From: Defluviimonas aquaemixtae
Lineage (GTDB): Bacteria; Pseudomonadota; Alphaproteobacteria; Rhodobacterales; Rhodobacteraceae
Direction: 5' to 3'
DNA length: 64,000 nt
NCBI RefSeq assembly: GCF_900302475.1
Contig: NZ_OMOQ01000001.1
Span: 2,294,001 to 2,358,000, forward strand
Shown in pieces: positions 62,499-64,000 of the stretch (position 1 is the stretch's first letter; every line of letters starts with the position of its first letter). The notes under the pieces are model-generated. The model worked only from the letters and a program-made list of their open reading frames with translations, was not told where the DNA came from and ran no database searches. The position numbers and the translations under genes are program-made.

Positions 62499-63929
62499 AT
62501 GCTGTTCACCACGCTCGATTTTCTGCTCTTTCTGCCCGTCGCGGTTCTCGTCTTCTGGCTGCTGCCGGTCCGGCTGCGCCTGCCCTGGCTCGTGCTGGCG
62601 AGCGTCATCTTCTATGGCAGCTTTGGACTTCAGAATCTCATCTATCTCGCGATCGTTATCGTCATCGTTCTGATCGCCGGCCGGATGCTCAGGACAGATG
62701 CGCTGGGTACACGACGTGTGGCGCTCTGGGGTGGCACCTTCGTGATCCTCGCGCTGATGGGCCTACTGAAATACTACGATCCGATCGCGGCAGAGATCAA
62801 CGGCTTGCCCACGCTCGGTCTCAGCTCGCCCGCGGGCTTTTCCTTCTACGCCTTCACCGCGATCGCGCTCATTGTCGACCGCTATCGCGATCCGGCGGCG
62901 GCGCGGGCAAGTGACGCGCAGGAAGTGCTTTATCTGGCCTGGTTCCCGAAGATCCTCGCCGGGCCGATCGAGCGGATCGGGCCGTTCATCGCCGAGCTGA
63001 CCGAAAAATCGCCACTTACCTGGCCGCAATTCGCTTTGGGGTGCCAGTTGATCCTATGGGGAATCGTCAAGAAGGTGGTCGTCGCCGATAACCTCGCGCC
63101 CTTCGTCGACCGCACCTATGCGATCCCCGCCTATGCCGTGCCCGTCGAACTCATCATCGCGAGCTACTTCTTCGCCTTCCAGATCTACTGCGATTTCTCG
63201 GGCTACACCGACATCGCCCGCGGAACATCGCAACTCTTCGGTATCCGGCTCTCGGAGAACTTCCGCCGCTCCTACTTCGCGCATTCGATCGGCGAGTTCT
63301 GGTCGCGGCGGTGGCACATCTCGCTCGCCGACTGGTTTCGCGACTACGTCTACTTCCCGCTCGTCGGATCCGAGCGGAAGGCCTGGCGCATGTATGCCGG
63401 GCTCATGGTCGTCTTCATCCTGAGTGGCATCTGGCACGCAGGGCTCGGTTACGGAATCGGCTGGGGCTTCGTGGCCTGGGGGATACTGAACGGCGCCTAT
63501 TTGTGGGGCGAGCGCGCCCTGAACCCCCTGCGCCGGCGGCTCCGCAAGCGCCTCGGCGCCAGTTGGCTCGGGTCTCTTCATACCTTCGCGGCGATCCTTG
63601 TCGTCTTCCACCTGATCCTCGTGAGCTGGGTCTTTTTCCGAGCCGGTGATCTCGGCGATGCCGCCTTGATTCTCGGCCGCATCTGGGACGATCTGCCGGC
63701 GTTGCCCGCGCTTCTGCCGAACTATCCCTTCACCGCAGAACACGGCTTTCTCGCAGCGTTGATTGCCGCGCTTCTCGTAATCGAGACTTTGATGGAACGC
63801 CCCCGCATCGCCGAACAGTTCGCCGCCGCGGCGCGCCCGCTGCGCTGGCTCGTCTGGCTTGCCTGCCTCTTCGCGCTGATCGTCCTCGGCCGATGGGACA
63901 GCGAAGTCTTCGTCTACATGCAGTTCTGA
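62499..63929 (+). CDS. MBOAT-family O-acyltransferase (AlgI-like)
   Basis: 476 residues with about ten membrane segments. AFQIYCDFSGYTDIARGTSQLFGIRLSENFRRSYFAHSIGEFWSRRWHISLADWFRDYVYFPL is the MBOAT core and FILSGIWHAGLGYGIGWGF carries the catalytic His. Family members transfer acetyl groups across the inner membrane to periplasmic polysaccharide (alginate, cellulose or peptidoglycan), usually with an AlgJ/AlgX-like partner. It starts 36 bp after the cytochrome gene and may be in the same transcript. Confidence 0.9.
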   Translation: MLFTTLDFLLFLPVAVLVFWLLPVRLRLPWLVLASVIFYGSFGLQNLIYLAIVIVIVLIAGRMLRTDALGTRRVALWGGTFVILALMGLLKYYDPIAAEINGLPTLGLSSPAGFSFYAFTAIALIVDRYRDPAAARASDAQEVLYLAWFPKILAGPIERIGPFIAELTEKSPLTWPQFALGCQLILWGIVKKVVVADNLAPFVDRTYAIPAYAVPVELIIASYFFAFQIYCDFSGYTDIARGTSQLFGIRLSENFRRSYFAHSIGEFWSRRWHISLADWFRDYVYFPLVGSERKAWRMYAGLMVVFILSGIWHAGLGYGIGWGFVAWGILNGAYLWGERALNPLRRRLRKRLGASWLGSLHTFAAILVVFHLILVSWVFFRAGDLGDAALILGRIWDDLPALPALLPNYPFTAEHGFLAALIAALLVIETLMERPRIAEQFAAAARPLRWLVWLACLFALIVLGRWDSEVFVYMQF

Positions 63930-63940
63930 AAGGCCGACCC

Positions 63941-64000
63941 ATGGACAGCCTCAGCCGCACACCGCCTACATTGCCCTGGGCTCGCATCGCCGCCTTCCTG
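63941..64000 (+). CDS. Gene start, product unknown (3' truncated by window edge)
   Basis: An ATG 11 bp after the MBOAT gene, behind GAAAGG, opens MDSLSRTPPTLPWARIAAFL and runs off the window. By context (AlgI-type gene followed closely by a co-directional gene) it may be an AlgJ/AlgX-like acetylation partner, but 20 residues are too few to say. Confidence 0.4.
   Translation, partial: MDSLSRTPPTLPWARIAAFL

Overview
The window looks like a chromosomal segment of a high-GC alphaproteobacterium, most likely a member of the Rhodobacterales/Rhodobacteraceae. Support: a his cluster broken up by small unrelated genes, a soxB-soxD-soxA-soxG tetrameric sarcosine oxidase operon, a dnaG-rpoD pair, tadE/tadG-like pilus genes, dodecin, and the general codon and GC style. 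Species cannot be set from sequence reading alone.

Layout. 1-2.5 kb: end of an SMP-30/gluconolactonase gene overlapping a GH42 beta-galactosidase. 2.5-4.6 kb: an exported protein with 35 perfect GGGDN repeats, a terminator, and a convergent BTLCP-type cysteine peptidase. 4.8-9.9 kb: hisB, hisH, hisA, hisF and hisE, interleaved with two DUF2147 genes, a DUF2867-like gene and a DUF302 gene. 9.9-14.1 kb: MFS carrier, CoA-binding protein, YHS protein, RlmB-type methyltransferase, SRPBCC-like membrane protein.

14.3-21.5 kb: a genomic island inserted at the 3' end of a tRNA-Tyr-like gene and bounded by an exact 20-bp direct repeat (14340-14359 and 21503-21522). It carries an intact tyrosine integrase, a second tyrosine recombinase lacking key catalytic residues, a serine resolvase, and one 696-residue AAA ATPase fused to a DUF4435/TOPRIM-like domain. 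That last gene resembles a single-chain form of the PARIS (AriA/AriB) anti-phage system. Two short motifs, TGAGACAC and GTATCTAT, recur in its non-coding parts.

21.5-28.4 kb: a sugar ABC importer (binding protein, two permeases, ATPase), a divergent LacI regulator and an AGE-family sugar isomerase, together a catabolic module probably for a mannose-like sugar. 28.4-30 kb: sulfotransferase remnant, dodecin, small ORFs and a PD-(D/E)XK-like reading frame. 30-34 kb: rpoD and dnaG. 34-39.4 kb: sarcosine oxidase operon. 39.6-41.4 kb: tadG/tadE-like genes. 41.8-49.2 kb: acyl-CoA synthetase, MsbA-type ABC exporter, universal stress protein, Na+/alanine symporter, beta-helix protein, tRNA-Gly.

49.6-58.5 kb: an accessory, partly decayed region with a secreted zinc phospholipase C-like protein, a frameshifted IS3-family element next to a truncated cupredoxin gene, a very large secreted FG-GAP/metzincin protein, and an IS66 remnant. 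58.7-64 kb: a compact operon that encodes a thiamine-diphosphate dehydrogenase E1 alpha subunit with a twin-arginine export signal, its E1 beta partner, a YgiT-type zinc-finger protein, two paralogous c-type cytochromes, an MBOAT O-acyltransferase and the start of another gene. An exported E1 placed next to cytochromes c suggests a periplasmic 2-oxoacid oxidising system. It and the island are the two most interesting parts of the window.
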